Numbered from the stretch's first letter, positions 37,946-48,134 are shown. The stretch is 64,000 bases of DNA from Oceanicoccus sagamiensis (GCF_002117105.1 NZ_CP019343.1:1860001-1924000), one strand, 5' to 3'. Program-made: numbers and translations. The notes: generated from the sequence alone by a model not told the origin.

Positions 37946-39820
37946 ATGTCCTCAGCCGATATAGCCAGTAACCGCAGCGCTCAAATACTGCGCCCGGTTT
38001 ACGAACTGTTTGCTGACCAGCCGGATCTGATTGCACAGTTACAGGAAAAACATCACTTGCCTCCCAGCGAACGAATTGCTGAGGAGAGCGAGCGGCTGGC
38101 TGTGGGCCAAATGGTGTCACTGCTTAAGGATTTATCTCAGGAACGGGGCTATGCCGATATCGGTTTAAGTATTGGTGCCAACCTCCCCGTGGGCTGCTAT
38201 GGATCGCTCTCCTTTTTGATGATTTCTTCCGCCACCGTCAGGGATATGCTGGATAGCTTTTGTTACTACTATCCGGTTATTTCGCAAGGTTTACACCAGC
38301 CCCGTTGGTCTCAGGCGGGCAATGAATTTTTTCTGGAGCTTTATCCTCCTTCTGATGATGAGAGTATTCCGGTGGTGCGGGCCGATATTTTACTGGCCGG
38401 TGCGATCAATTTAATTCGCCACAGTACCCAGGGCCTTTTTGAGCCAACAAGGGTTGCTGTTTATGGCGACGGCGGTGATTATGCCGAGCGCTATATCGAC
38501 AGTGCGCATACCCCCAATATTGAATTTAATAGTAAGACCGTGCGCATCTACGGTGCGGTAGAATTGCTGGACCGCCCTTTACCCAGTGCCAACTCTTCGT
38601 TATGTAAAGTGTTTCGTAAAGAGCTGGATATTGTTTTACGCGCGCTCAATGCCGAGCAAACGATTATTGACCAGATTCAATTAATGCTGGCCAAGTCAGA
38701 AAATTTGGGCAAGGTAAGTTTGGGCAGTATTGCCGAGGCCTTGCATTTAGGTGAGCGCACTCTGGCCAGGCAGTTAGCGGAATATGACATTTCCTTTCGG
38801 GATTTATTAGCCAATTATAAAAGCACCCGCGCTATCCGTTTATTGGCCGAAGGTAAAACCGTTGAACAGGTCTCTTACTATCTGGGCTTTTCCGAACGCG
38901 CCGCTTTTGATCGCGCCTTTAAAAAATGGCAGGGTGTTACCGCTTCGCGTTTTCAGGATGACTATCAGCAAAGTGGCGTTCAGGAAATTGATATTCTGGA
39001 TAATGAGCAACTGCCTATTTTGCCAATGGCAGCCAACCAAATTTTAAAATTAATCAATGAAAATAATTTTGAAATGGAAGAGTTGGGTCTGGTGGTTGAA
39101 AAAGATCCGGCTCTAACGGCAAAGTTATTAGCGCTGGCCAATAGTGCCATGTATGGCGTGATAAAAATTGGCAGCATTAAAGAAGCGATCGTTAGAGTGT
39201 TTGGTGCCGATACCTTGCGTAATCTGGCTCTGGCGATGTTAGCCAATGAGTGTTTTGATACCAGCCGCTGCCAAGCTTTTTCATTAAAAAAATATTGGAT
39301 TAATGCGTTGGCAACCGGACAGTTAGCCTCAGAGCTGGCTAAGGCTAGCGACTGTGCCAATCCTTCAGATGCCTACTTGTTAGGTTTGCTGCACAATATT
39401 GGCACACTGTTATTAGTCCAGCGTAGGCCGCAAGATATGGCTGAGGTGTTGCAACAAACCGATTTGGAACTGGCCAGTCTTGCGGAAATTTGCGCCGCAG
39501 AAAAACAGGTGATGGGTGTTGATGCCTGTTCATCCGGGGCTATGTTGGCAGCGTTTTGGAATTTGCCCCGTTATTTATCCGTCTCTATTCGTGTATTAAC
39601 CGATGCTGATTATAAGGGTGAATCCAAAGAATTAGTGCAGCTAATTGCCGCGACGGAATATACTGTTAGAGTGCTATCGGAAGGTGGCGAGTTGTTGCAT
39701 CAGGCACATGAAAAAATTTGTGCAGCAACCGGGCTTGATACTGACACCGTTAAAAAAGTACTGCATGACTTTCAGGGTAACGTTGAAAAAATTGAAGCTT
39801 CGGCGGAAGGTCTGGTTTAA
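37946..39820 (+). CDS. AraC-type transcription factor fused to an HDOD domain
   Basis: The 624-residue protein has three parts. Residues about 15-215 resemble the ligand-binding domain of OruR/ArgR-type AraC regulators (PVGCYGSLSFLMISSATVRDML). Residues about 240-340 are an AraC HTH pair (GSIAEALHLGERTLARQLAEYDISFRDLLANYK; TVEQVSYYLGFSERAAFDRAFKKWQGVTASRF). Residues about 355-560 are an HDOD domain (LPILPMAANQILKLIN; VEKDPALTAKLLALANSAMYG; LLHNIGTLLL, with Asn where HD enzymes have Asp). HDOD proteins act in signalling and are usually fused to receiver or EAL/GGDEF domains. ATG 37946 is the first start. It ends convergently with the P-like gene, with a four-base overlap. Confidence 0.88.
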   Translation: MSSADIASNRSAQILRPVYELFADQPDLIAQLQEKHHLPPSERIAEESERLAVGQMVSLLKDLSQERGYADIGLSIGANLPVGCYGSLSFLMISSATVRDMLDSFCYYYPVISQGLHQPRWSQAGNEFFLELYPPSDDESIPVVRADILLAGAINLIRHSTQGLFEPTRVAVYGDGGDYAERYIDSAHTPNIEFNSKTVRIYGAVELLDRPLPSANSSLCKVFRKELDIVLRALNAEQTIIDQIQLMLAKSENLGKVSLGSIAEALHLGERTLARQLAEYDISFRDLLANYKSTRAIRLLAEGKTVEQVSYYLGFSERAAFDRAFKKWQGVTASRFQDDYQQSGVQEIDILDNEQLPILPMAANQILKLINENNFEMEELGLVVEKDPALTAKLLALANSAMYGVIKIGSIKEAIVRVFGADTLRNLALAMLANECFDTSRCQAFSLKKYWINALATGQLASELAKASDCANPSDAYLLGLLHNIGTLLLVQRRPQDMAEVLQQTDLELASLAEICAAEKQVMGVDACSSGAMLAAFWNLPRYLSVSIRVLTDADYKGESKELVQLIAATEYTVRVLSEGGELLHQAHEKICAATGLDTDTVKKVLHDFQGNVEKIEASAEGLV

Positions 39821-40413
39821 ATATCCAGCTCTTCCCGCATAGCCTGTAGGCGTTCTTTTCTCTCCTCATTGCTTAATGGCTGGTTAATCGTTTCCGGAAT
39901 CGCTTTATGGATAGGCATATCCAGTTGCTCACCATTCATTAGGCGGCCTACTAAAATCTCATAATTGCGTTTAAAAACCGGAAAGGCTTTGGCTTCGCTA
40001 TTGCTGCCAAGAAAAAACCAGTCGGATGCTGTGCCTGCTAAATACACAATCGGGTGTGACCAGTTTTGTTCGATTTTAGGTGTGGCAGCGCGGCAAGCTT
40101 CCAAATAAGCATTATGAGCATCGGGCAGGCCAAACTCTTCCGGGTTGGGGTCGCAAAATTTTCGGATGGTATGCAGGGTGGGTAAATATTCTGATTCTTT
40201 AATCGCTTTGCGCGTGCCATAGATAATTCTTTCAGGGCTAAGGTCGCATAAGGTTTTTACCCATAACTGCTTTGCCATGACAATTTTCTGGTCATCAGAA
40301 AACGCTTTATGAAATTGATTATGGTAGGCGAGCTGAAATTCCGTAAACATCTGGTTGATGGCGGTAATATGATCTTCCGTCGGCGTTGCAGTTTGCAGGG
40401 GCGGTGTGGTCAT
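39817..40413 (-). CDS. Replication protein P-like (phage lambda P family) helicase-loader candidate
   Basis: The 198-residue protein starts at ATG 40413, one base after the stop of the DnaT-like gene, behind GAAGGAGA; a longer reading from 40677 runs out of frame through that gene and is not credible. The core ITAINQMFTEFQLAYHNQFHKAFSD...AKQLWVKTLCDLSPERIIYGTRKAI...LPTLHTIRKFC resembles the lambda P/P-like family, which delivers DnaB helicase. Location next to a DnaT-like protein supports a role in helicase loading during replication restart. No phage structural or integrase genes are nearby. The family assignment is by pattern and needs a profile search. Confidence 0.65.
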   Translation of the reverse strand: MTTPPLQTATPTEDHITAINQMFTEFQLAYHNQFHKAFSDDQKIVMAKQLWVKTLCDLSPERIIYGTRKAIKESEYLPTLHTIRKFCDPNPEEFGLPDAHNAYLEACRAATPKIEQNWSHPIVYLAGTASDWFFLGSNSEAKAFPVFKRNYEILVGRLMNGEQLDMPIHKAIPETINQPLSNEERKERLQAMREELDI

Positions 40414-40414
40414 C

Positions 40415-41557
40415 TTATTCTCCTTCAACATCCCCTTCGATAAGGTCTTTGGCCCAGCTTCTGTCGGTGAGGAGGTCGAAGGTGCTGCTACGTTCCGCTT
40501 GACCTGATCGAGCAGCGAGTTGCTGTCCTGCATAGTGTTGCCCCATTTGATGACGCGTCGCCCATTGGTATTTGGCGTGCTGTAAAAATTTAGTATTCCA
40601 GGATCGCTGAATCTGCTTGGTGTCGCGCCAGAATAAAACAAATTCTGGCACCAGTTGCCGGGCAAAGTCCATATCAATATTTGCCAGCTTTAAAATATCA
40701 TAAACATCTTCATTGGGCTGCCAGTTGGCGGCGATCTCCCGCGGCTCATAATCCAGTTCCATGGTTTTATTAAACTGGGCCCACTGCCTTCTGATATGGG
40801 CAATAAATTTTGAGTTCCAGGTACTGTGGGCTTCACCTCGCTCACGCCAGTACAGGACAAATTCCGGAATGGAGTCTTCAATAAATTCAGCGGTAATCCC
40901 GGTGCGGTATAAAATTTCCAGGGCGTCCGGGCTGGGCTGCCACTGCTGGTTAATATCGTTGGATAAGGCCTGCTGGTGGCTGGCGGTGCTTTGCCGGCTT
41001 TGATGGAAGCGCCATTGCTTTAACACATGCTGGCGAAACTTACTGGACCATGAGTGGGACACCTGCTGGCGGTCGCGCCAGTACAGCACAAAATCTTCCC
41101 GCTGCTGCAAAGCAAAGTCGCGGGGGATATTGTGGTTCATTGTCATCAGTTGCAGTAAGTCCTCATCCGGTTGCCAGTTATCGGCTAACAGGCTGGCGCT
41201 TTTCCGGGTTGGTGCGGCAGTGGTTTGTTGCGGTGCGGGCTCAGTGGTTTGGGTCTGCTCATTCATCGCAAAGCAAAACTGTTCGCTTTGGGTTAGGGGA
41301 GCCGATTCAATCAGAATAATCCCTTTGTCTTTTAGACTTTGGCCAATGCGCTGCAACGCATTCAGGTCCCAAAAGGGTAAATGCCTTTGCAGGTCATTGC
41401 GGTTCAGGGTAAACCATTGGTAACCACGCTGGGGCTGGCCCTGACCATATTCTATGCAGTCGTTTAGCACCTGCAATAGCACCGCTTCTTCCAGGCCAAT
41501 GGTGGTGGCCAGAGAAGGAGAGATCATTAGCGGTCGTTCGGGAATCAGGGATGACAT
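40415..41557 (-). CDS. DnaT-like replication protein with three tandem DnaT ssDNA-binding-type repeats
   Basis: The 380-residue protein has an N-terminal winged-helix-like region (about 1-100, LMISPSLATTIGLEEAVLLQVLND...YQWFTLNRNDLQRHLPFW) and then three similar blocks. Each goes from a W-Q-P to a Q-W: 128-182, 206-259 and 279-332, with shared pattern NWQPxED, DF, EFVLYWRD, SWSSKF, H, QW. This matches the C-terminal domain of the primosomal protein DnaT, which has one copy in E. coli. Three copies suggest a longer ssDNA footprint or several PriB/DnaC-like contacts. It is translationally coupled to the P-like gene and divergent from radA. Confidence 0.8.
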   Translation of the reverse strand: MSSLIPERPLMISPSLATTIGLEEAVLLQVLNDCIEYGQGQPQRGYQWFTLNRNDLQRHLPFWDLNALQRIGQSLKDKGIILIESAPLTQSEQFCFAMNEQTQTTEPAPQQTTAAPTRKSASLLADNWQPDEDLLQLMTMNHNIPRDFALQQREDFVLYWRDRQQVSHSWSSKFRQHVLKQWRFHQSRQSTASHQQALSNDINQQWQPSPDALEILYRTGITAEFIEDSIPEFVLYWRERGEAHSTWNSKFIAHIRRQWAQFNKTMELDYEPREIAANWQPNEDVYDILKLANIDMDFARQLVPEFVLFWRDTKQIQRSWNTKFLQHAKYQWATRHQMGQHYAGQQLAARSGQAERSSTFDLLTDRSWAKDLIEGDVEGE

Positions 41558-41675
41558 AAGGCTTACAGTAAAGTGTTCAACATCTGCTGGCTAGGTTTTT
41601 GTTATTGAGTGTTTCAATCCGTCGGCTATTGTACGGCTCGCACTGGCGGGGCACCAGTTAAGCTGCTTAAATAGA

Positions 41676-41695
41676 TACTGTTAATATATACAGTT
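41676..41695. promoter_or_regulatory. LexA/SOS-type box between the DnaT-like gene and radA
   Basis: TACTGTTAATATATACAGTT keeps the CTGT-N8-ACAG core (41678-41693) and differs from the gammaproteobacterial LexA consensus TACTGTATATATATACAGTA at three of 20 positions. Its right end is 39 bases upstream of the radA ATG, where it would overlap the promoter; it is about 120 bases upstream of the DnaT-like start. Confidence 0.75.
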
Positions 41696-41734
41696 ATTGG
41701 TTAAGATCGGCTTTTTATCGACAGGTATGCCCTT

Positions 41735-43105
41735 ATGGCTAAACGCAAAACTGCTTATGTCTGCAATGACTGTGGCTCCGACTATGCCAATTGGCAGGGC
41801 CAGTGTAAGGATTGCGGCGCCTGGAATACGCTGTCGGAAGTGAAGCTGGCCTCCACCCCTGCCGCGGCTAAAGAAGCCCGCTTTCAAGGCTATGCCGGTG
41901 CCGCCAATGGCCAGGCCGTACAAACACTCGATCAAATTAATCTGGAACAATTACCCCGCTTTAGTAGTGGTGCAGGAGAGTTTGACCGTGTGCTGGGGGG
42001 TGGCTTGGTGCACGGCTCGGCGGTATTGGTGGGTGGTCACCCCGGCGCCGGTAAGAGTACGTTGTTATTACAGACCATGTGTCATTTAGCGCAATCTATG
42101 GATGCACTCTATGTGACTGGTGAGGAGTCACTGCAGCAGGTAGCGATGCGCGCCCAGCGCTTGGGCCTGCCTACCGATAAGCTCAATATGCTCTCCGAAA
42201 CCAATGTGGAGGCCATCTGTGCGCAGGCGGAGGTACTTAAACCCAAGGTATTGGTGGTGGATTCTATTCAGGTAGTGCATAGCGAAGATGTGACCTCCGC
42301 GCCGGGTAGCGTTTCCCAGGTTAGGGAATGTGCCGCTTATCTTACCCGCTATGCCAAACAGACCGGCACTGTGTTATTTCTGGTGGGGCATGTCACCAAA
42401 GATGGCAGCCTGGCCGGACCTAAAGTATTGGAGCATATGATTGATTGCTCGATTTTGTTGGAAGGCTCGGAAGATAGCCGCTTTAGAACCCTGCGCGGCC
42501 AGAAAAATCGCTTTGGAGCGGTCAACGAGTTGGGTGTGTTTGCTATGACCGAGCAGGGTTTAAAGGAAGTGAAAAACCCCTCGGCTATTTTTCTATCCCG
42601 CACCGAAGAGCCCGCTTCCGGTAGCGTGGTGATGGTAGTGTGGGAAGGCACCCGGCCTTTGCTGGTTGAGATTCAAGCGCTGGTGGATGATTCGCCTTTG
42701 GGCAACCCCAGAAGAGTGGCTGTCGGTTTGGAGCAGAATCGCTTGGCCATGCTATTAGCGGTATTGCATCGCCATGGTGGTTTGCAGGTCGGTGATCAGG
42801 ATGTTTTTGTGAATGTGGTCGGTGGTGTCAAAGTGTTGGAAACCAGTGCTGATTTATCACTGTTGTTAGCTATTGTCTCCAGTTTTCGCAATCGCCCTTT
42901 ACCACAGGATTTGGTGGTATTTGGTGAGGTGGGTTTATCCGGTGAGATTCGCCCTGTACCCAGCGGCCAGGAACGGATTTACGAGGCGGCCAAACACGGT
43001 TTTAAAAGGGCGGTAGTGCCACAGGCGAATGTCCCTAAAGGTGGGGTGCCGGGGATGGAAATTGTAGGGGTTAGTAAATTAGTGGAAGCGCTTGAGGCGA
43101 TTTAA
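41735..43105 (+). CDS. radA: DNA repair protein RadA (Sms), branch-migration ATPase
   Basis: The 456-residue protein has the N-terminal zinc finger (CNDCGSDYANWQGQCKDCGAW), a RecA-like ATPase with Walker A GGHPGAGKSTLLLQ, the RadA-specific KNRFG motif within GQKNRFGAVNELGVF, and a C-terminal Lon-protease-like domain (VFVNVVGGVKV...GEVGLSGEIRPV). RadA speeds branch migration in homologous recombination and helps process stalled forks. It is monocistronic here, followed by a REP-like pair and convergent with mrcA. Confidence 0.97.
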   Translation: MAKRKTAYVCNDCGSDYANWQGQCKDCGAWNTLSEVKLASTPAAAKEARFQGYAGAANGQAVQTLDQINLEQLPRFSSGAGEFDRVLGGGLVHGSAVLVGGHPGAGKSTLLLQTMCHLAQSMDALYVTGEESLQQVAMRAQRLGLPTDKLNMLSETNVEAICAQAEVLKPKVLVVDSIQVVHSEDVTSAPGSVSQVRECAAYLTRYAKQTGTVLFLVGHVTKDGSLAGPKVLEHMIDCSILLEGSEDSRFRTLRGQKNRFGAVNELGVFAMTEQGLKEVKNPSAIFLSRTEEPASGSVVMVVWEGTRPLLVEIQALVDDSPLGNPRRVAVGLEQNRLAMLLAVLHRHGGLQVGDQDVFVNVVGGVKVLETSADLSLLLAIVSSFRNRPLPQDLVVFGEVGLSGEIRPVPSGQERIYEAAKHGFKRAVVPQANVPKGGVPGMEIVGVSKLVEALEAI

Positions 43106-43118
43106 TCACGAGCATCCC

Positions 43119-43190
43119 GTAGGGTGGAATATATTCCACCATCAGCCCAATCATTATTTTAGGAGGTGGTGGATTGTAATCCACCCTACG
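43119..43190. repeat. REP-like palindrome pair (locus D)
   Basis: Units are GGTGGAATATATTCCACC (43123-43140) and GGTGGATTGTAATCCACC (43168-43185, near-perfect), 27 bases apart, with GTAGG and CCTACG pointing outward. The first unit has a variant centre that keeps its own symmetry, a sign of compensatory change. Located in the convergent radA-mrcA gap. Confidence 0.85.
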
Positions 43191-43198
43191 GGGCTGTG

Positions 43199-45703
43199 TT
43201 AAAAAATATCCTCTTCCATTACCTCTTCAATTTGGCTGGTATCTCCGGAGATATCATCGCTATCCGCTTCCTTGGTCGGCGCTAGTTCTTCCCGGAAGAT
43301 TTCAAAGATCGCATTGGATTGCCCCGGTTTAGCCAACAGGCCGGTGGTTGGGTCAATTTTTACGGTCACAATGCCTTCCGGTTGCTTGGGGGCTATTTCG
43401 GGGCGGCCTTTTAGGGCGACAGCCATATAGTCAATCCAGATCGGCAAGGCCGCAGAGCCGCCATATTCCCGATTACCCAGCACGCCATTTTTATCAAAGC
43501 CAAACCAGGCGGTGGTGACAATGCCGCCACCATAGCCAGAGAACCAGGCATCGGTTGGGCCATTGGTGGTGCCGGTTTTACCCGCCAGATCATTGCGGCC
43601 CAGCTTTCTGGCTTTGCGGCCGGTGCCCTTTTTCACCACGTCGCGCATCATGCTATCGATAATATAAGCGACTCTGGCTTCGATCACCCGCTCAGCTTCT
43701 GGCAGTGCAGGCTCTGGATCAGAGTCAGCCTGTTGCAGAATATCTTCGAGGGTTGCCAGCTCTTCGGTAGCTTCAGCCACAGGTTTCACAGCGGGGTCAT
43801 CACAGCTACGGCAGACGGTATTGGGCATCGCTTTATAGAGCGCTTCGCCATTGATATCGTCGATCTGTTGAATTAAATAGGGCTGGACGCTATAGCCGCC
43901 ATTAGCCAGTACGGAGTAACCACTTACTATCTCCATAGGGGTTAATGAGTGGCTGCCCAAAGCCAGGGAAAGGTCTCGGGGTAGTTGGCTGGTATCAAAG
44001 CCAAATTTCTCAACATAGTTGATCGCTTTGGAAATACCGAGGCTTCTGAGTAATCGAATCGACACTAAATTGCGGGACTTAAACAGGGCATAGCGCAGGC
44101 GGGTTGGGCCATAGAATTTGCCACCATCATTGGTGGGCCGCCAGGTGCTCTCAAGGCTGGCATCTTCAAACACGATAGGAGCATCGTTAATGGTGCTGGC
44201 GGGCGTAAAGCCGTTAGCCAGGGCTGCGGTATAGACAAAGGGCTTAAAGTTGGAACCGGGCTGTCGTGTGGCCTGGGTGATACGGTTAAATTTGCTCTGG
44301 CTATAGTTAAAGCCGCCGACAAGGCTAAGGATGGCGCCATTGTCGGCATCCAGCGAAACCAGAGCCGCCTGTGCTGCGGGTAATTGCGTTAATAGCCACT
44401 GGCCATCCGCTTGCCGCTGCACTCTAATCACATCCCCAATGGCCACCACATCACTGGCGGTTTTGGGGTTCGGTCCCAAGCGATCAACGGTGACATAGGG
44501 GCGCTTGCCTTTTAGGCCGTTCTCCCATGCAATCTCAATAGCATCGCCACTGGCTAATAGTGCCGAGGCAGATTGTTCCTGAACGTCAATCACCACGGCG
44601 GGAACCAGATCACCGGGTCTCGAGGCCTTGCGGAGTTGGTTTAGCCAGCCGGTATAGTCGGGCTCGCCGGTGGTTTCACTGTTATCTTGTTCGGCGCTGG
44701 CTTTGCTGTCGTCGTTAACTGCCAGATTTTGCTCTGGTCCCCGATAGCCGTGCCGCTGATCATAGGCCAGTAAGCCGCTGATCACAGCTTTGGTGGCGCT
44801 GGCTTGCAGTTCGCTATTGATCGTCGTATAAACTCTGAAGCCATCGGTATAGGTGGCCCGGCCATAGCGTTTAAGCATATCTTTTCTGACCATTTCGGCG
44901 ATATACGGCGCATATAGCTCCACTTTAGAACCATGATAGGTGGCGGTAATGGGGCTGCTAATGGCTTCAATATGCTGGTTATCATCAATATATTTTAAAT
45001 CCAGCATCCGGTTTAATATCCAGTTACGGCGGATAATGGCCCGGGAGGGGTTGACCAGTGGGTTATAGGCGGAGGGTGCTTTAGGCAGGCCTGCAATCAT
45101 GGCCAGTTGGGCCAAATCCAGCTCGCTAATTGACTTGCCATAATAGACCTGGGCCGCCGCTTCGATACCGTAAGCGCGATTTCCCAAAAATATCTTATTG
45201 ACGTATAGCTCCAGGATTTCTTGCTTTGGCAGCTCCCGCTCAATTTGCAGGGCAAGCAGTATCTCGTTGAATTTCCTGGAAAAAGTCTTTTCAAAACTCA
45301 GAAAATAGTTTTTGGCTACCTGCATAGTGATAGTGCTGCCGCCGGTTTTTATTGAGCCGCTTACCAATAATTGTGAGGCAGCGCGCAGCAGGCCTTTGAT
45401 ATCTACGCCATGATGGTCGAAGAAACGGTCGTCTTCGGCAGCTAATATGGCTTGCACGAATTGAGTGGGGATTTGATTAAAGGTGACTGGGCTTCTGCGT
45501 TTTTCGCCGAATTCGCCAATGAGTTGGTTGTCGGTGGAGTAAATACGCAAAGGAGTCTGCAATTGCACGTCTTTCAGTACATCGACAGGGGGCAATTTAG
45601 GGCTTAGGTACAGGTAGGCGCTGACTAATATTAATAATGCGCCAGTCGATGCCGATAGTAATAACCATAAAATGATTCTGGTGAAATTTGTGATATGAGC
45701 CAT
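43199..45703 (-). CDS. mrcA: Penicillin-binding protein 1A (bifunctional transglycosylase/transpeptidase)
   Basis: The 834-residue class A PBP has an N-terminal membrane helix (IILWLLLSASTGALLILVSAYLYL), the GT51 domain with AAEDDRFFDHHGVDIKGLLRA and GGSTITMQVAKNYFL, an OB-like insertion (about 300-420), and the transpeptidase with serine motif TRQPGSNFKPFVY, a KS-type motif near SRNLVS, and KTGTTN. It polymerises and cross-links peptidoglycan. It is divergent from pilM, as in Pseudomonas. Confidence 0.97.
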   Translation of the reverse strand: MAHITNFTRIILWLLLSASTGALLILVSAYLYLSPKLPPVDVLKDVQLQTPLRIYSTDNQLIGEFGEKRRSPVTFNQIPTQFVQAILAAEDDRFFDHHGVDIKGLLRAASQLLVSGSIKTGGSTITMQVAKNYFLSFEKTFSRKFNEILLALQIERELPKQEILELYVNKIFLGNRAYGIEAAAQVYYGKSISELDLAQLAMIAGLPKAPSAYNPLVNPSRAIIRRNWILNRMLDLKYIDDNQHIEAISSPITATYHGSKVELYAPYIAEMVRKDMLKRYGRATYTDGFRVYTTINSELQASATKAVISGLLAYDQRHGYRGPEQNLAVNDDSKASAEQDNSETTGEPDYTGWLNQLRKASRPGDLVPAVVIDVQEQSASALLASGDAIEIAWENGLKGKRPYVTVDRLGPNPKTASDVVAIGDVIRVQRQADGQWLLTQLPAAQAALVSLDADNGAILSLVGGFNYSQSKFNRITQATRQPGSNFKPFVYTAALANGFTPASTINDAPIVFEDASLESTWRPTNDGGKFYGPTRLRYALFKSRNLVSIRLLRSLGISKAINYVEKFGFDTSQLPRDLSLALGSHSLTPMEIVSGYSVLANGGYSVQPYLIQQIDDINGEALYKAMPNTVCRSCDDPAVKPVAEATEELATLEDILQQADSDPEPALPEAERVIEARVAYIIDSMMRDVVKKGTGRKARKLGRNDLAGKTGTTNGPTDAWFSGYGGGIVTTAWFGFDKNGVLGNREYGGSAALPIWIDYMAVALKGRPEIAPKQPEGIVTVKIDPTTGLLAKPGQSNAIFEIFREELAPTKEADSDDISGDTSQIEEVMEEDIF

Positions 45704-46943
<1,240 letters not shown>

Positions 46944-46944
<1 letters not shown>

Positions 46945-47510
46945 TGGCTAATATTAATTTACTCCCCTGGCGCGAAGAGCGCCGCCAGGAACTCAAGCAA
47001 GCCTTTTTGGTGGTGCTGGGTATTGTGGCGGCGATTGGTTTTGCTCTGGTTGTGTTGGCTGATATGGCGGTCAATAGTGCCATAGATGGCCAGAACGCGA
47101 GAAACCAATATTTGGAAAAACAAATTGGCGAATTAGAGCTGCAAGTTAAAGAGATTCGTGAACTGGAAAAGAAAAAGCAGGAACTGTTAGACCGGATGAA
47201 AGTTATCCAGGAGCTACAGGGTAATAGACCGATTATTGTTAGAATTTTTGATGAGATGGTAAGAAGCTTGCCCGATGGTGTTTTCTATCAGTCCTTGTCC
47301 CGTAGCAATGATGCCATCAAATTACAGGGTATCGCAGAATCCAATAACAGAATCTCAAGTCTGATGAGAAGAGTCGACAAGTCTGAATGGTTTGATGACC
47401 CTAACCTGACGGCGGTTACTGCTAATCCAATCTTTGGAGAGCAGGCGAGTGAATTTACAATGTCATTTAACATTAGCACTCCCTCCGTTATTGATGAAGG
47501 GGAGGAATAA
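46944..47510 (+). CDS. pilN: Type IV pilus assembly protein PilN
   Basis: The 188-residue bitopic inner-membrane protein starts MANINLLPWREERRQELKQ; the INLLPWR motif is what PilM binds. One transmembrane helix (about 22-43), a coiled coil (about 50-85) and a ferredoxin-like periplasmic domain follow. It pairs with PilO, which starts four bases downstream. Confidence 0.97.
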
Positions 47511-47513
47511 CTG

Positions 47514-48134
47514 ATGTCATTTAACGACGCACTACAAGAACTGAAAGACTTTGATGTTAATGATCTGGATGTAGAAAATATCGGCTCATGGCCGATGATG
47601 ATCAAAGCCATAGCGTGGGCTGGCGTATTTATTGCGGTGTTGGCGGCGGGTTATTTCTATGATGTGTCCGAGCTACAAGATCAATTAGCCAAGTCCGAAA
47701 AGAAAGAACAAGACCTTAAATCTCAATTTGAGCGTAAGGCTTTTCAGGCGGCTAACCTTAATGCTTACCGCAAGCAGATGGAAGAAATGGAAGAATCATT
47801 TGGTGCGCTGATCAGTCAGCTGCCGAGCGATACTGAAGTTCCCGGGCTGCTGGAAGATATTACCAATAAAGGTTTGGCCAGCGGTTTGGAAATCAGCAGT
47901 ATTACCTTGGGCAATGAACGTGCTGAAGAATTTTATATTGAATTACCGATTCAAATTGAAGTCAGTGGCAACTACCACGATTTAGGCTCTTTTGTTAGCG
48001 GCATTGCCGGTTTGCCTCGAATTGTAACCTTGCATGATTTTGAAATTTCCCAACAAGACAAGTCCTCTGCGTTAACGATGAAGATTACCGCCAAGACCTA
48101 TCGTTATAAAGATTTGGAGGGAGATGATGCTTAA
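47514..48134 (+). CDS. pilO: Type IV pilus assembly protein PilO
   Basis: The 206-residue inner-membrane protein has one N-terminal helix (MIKAIAWAGVFIAVLAAGYFY, about 28-48), a coiled coil and a periplasmic domain with LPSDTEVPGLLEDITNKGLASGLEI. PilO heterodimerises with PilN and contacts PilP. It overlaps pilP by 11 bases, which implies coupled translation. Confidence 0.97.
   Translation: MSFNDALQELKDFDVNDLDVENIGSWPMMIKAIAWAGVFIAVLAAGYFYDVSELQDQLAKSEKKEQDLKSQFERKAFQAANLNAYRKQMEEMEESFGALISQLPSDTEVPGLLEDITNKGLASGLEISSITLGNERAEEFYIELPIQIEVSGNYHDLGSFVSGIAGLPRIVTLHDFEISQQDKSSALTMKITAKTYRYKDLEGDDA

Noticed and set aside
40413-40677. 88-residue N-terminal extension of the P-like protein
   Set aside because: It overlaps the DnaT-like coding region out of frame; ATG 40413 has a good ribosome site and follows the upstream stop by one base.
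39817-41557. P-like and DnaT-like genes as part of a prophage
   Set aside because: No integrase, repressor, structural or lysis genes nearby; flanking genes are chromosomal and base composition looks the same.
43119-43190. CRISPR-like repeats (spaced palindromes)
   Set aside because: Only two units with no array, and no cas genes; the units belong to the dispersed REP-like family.
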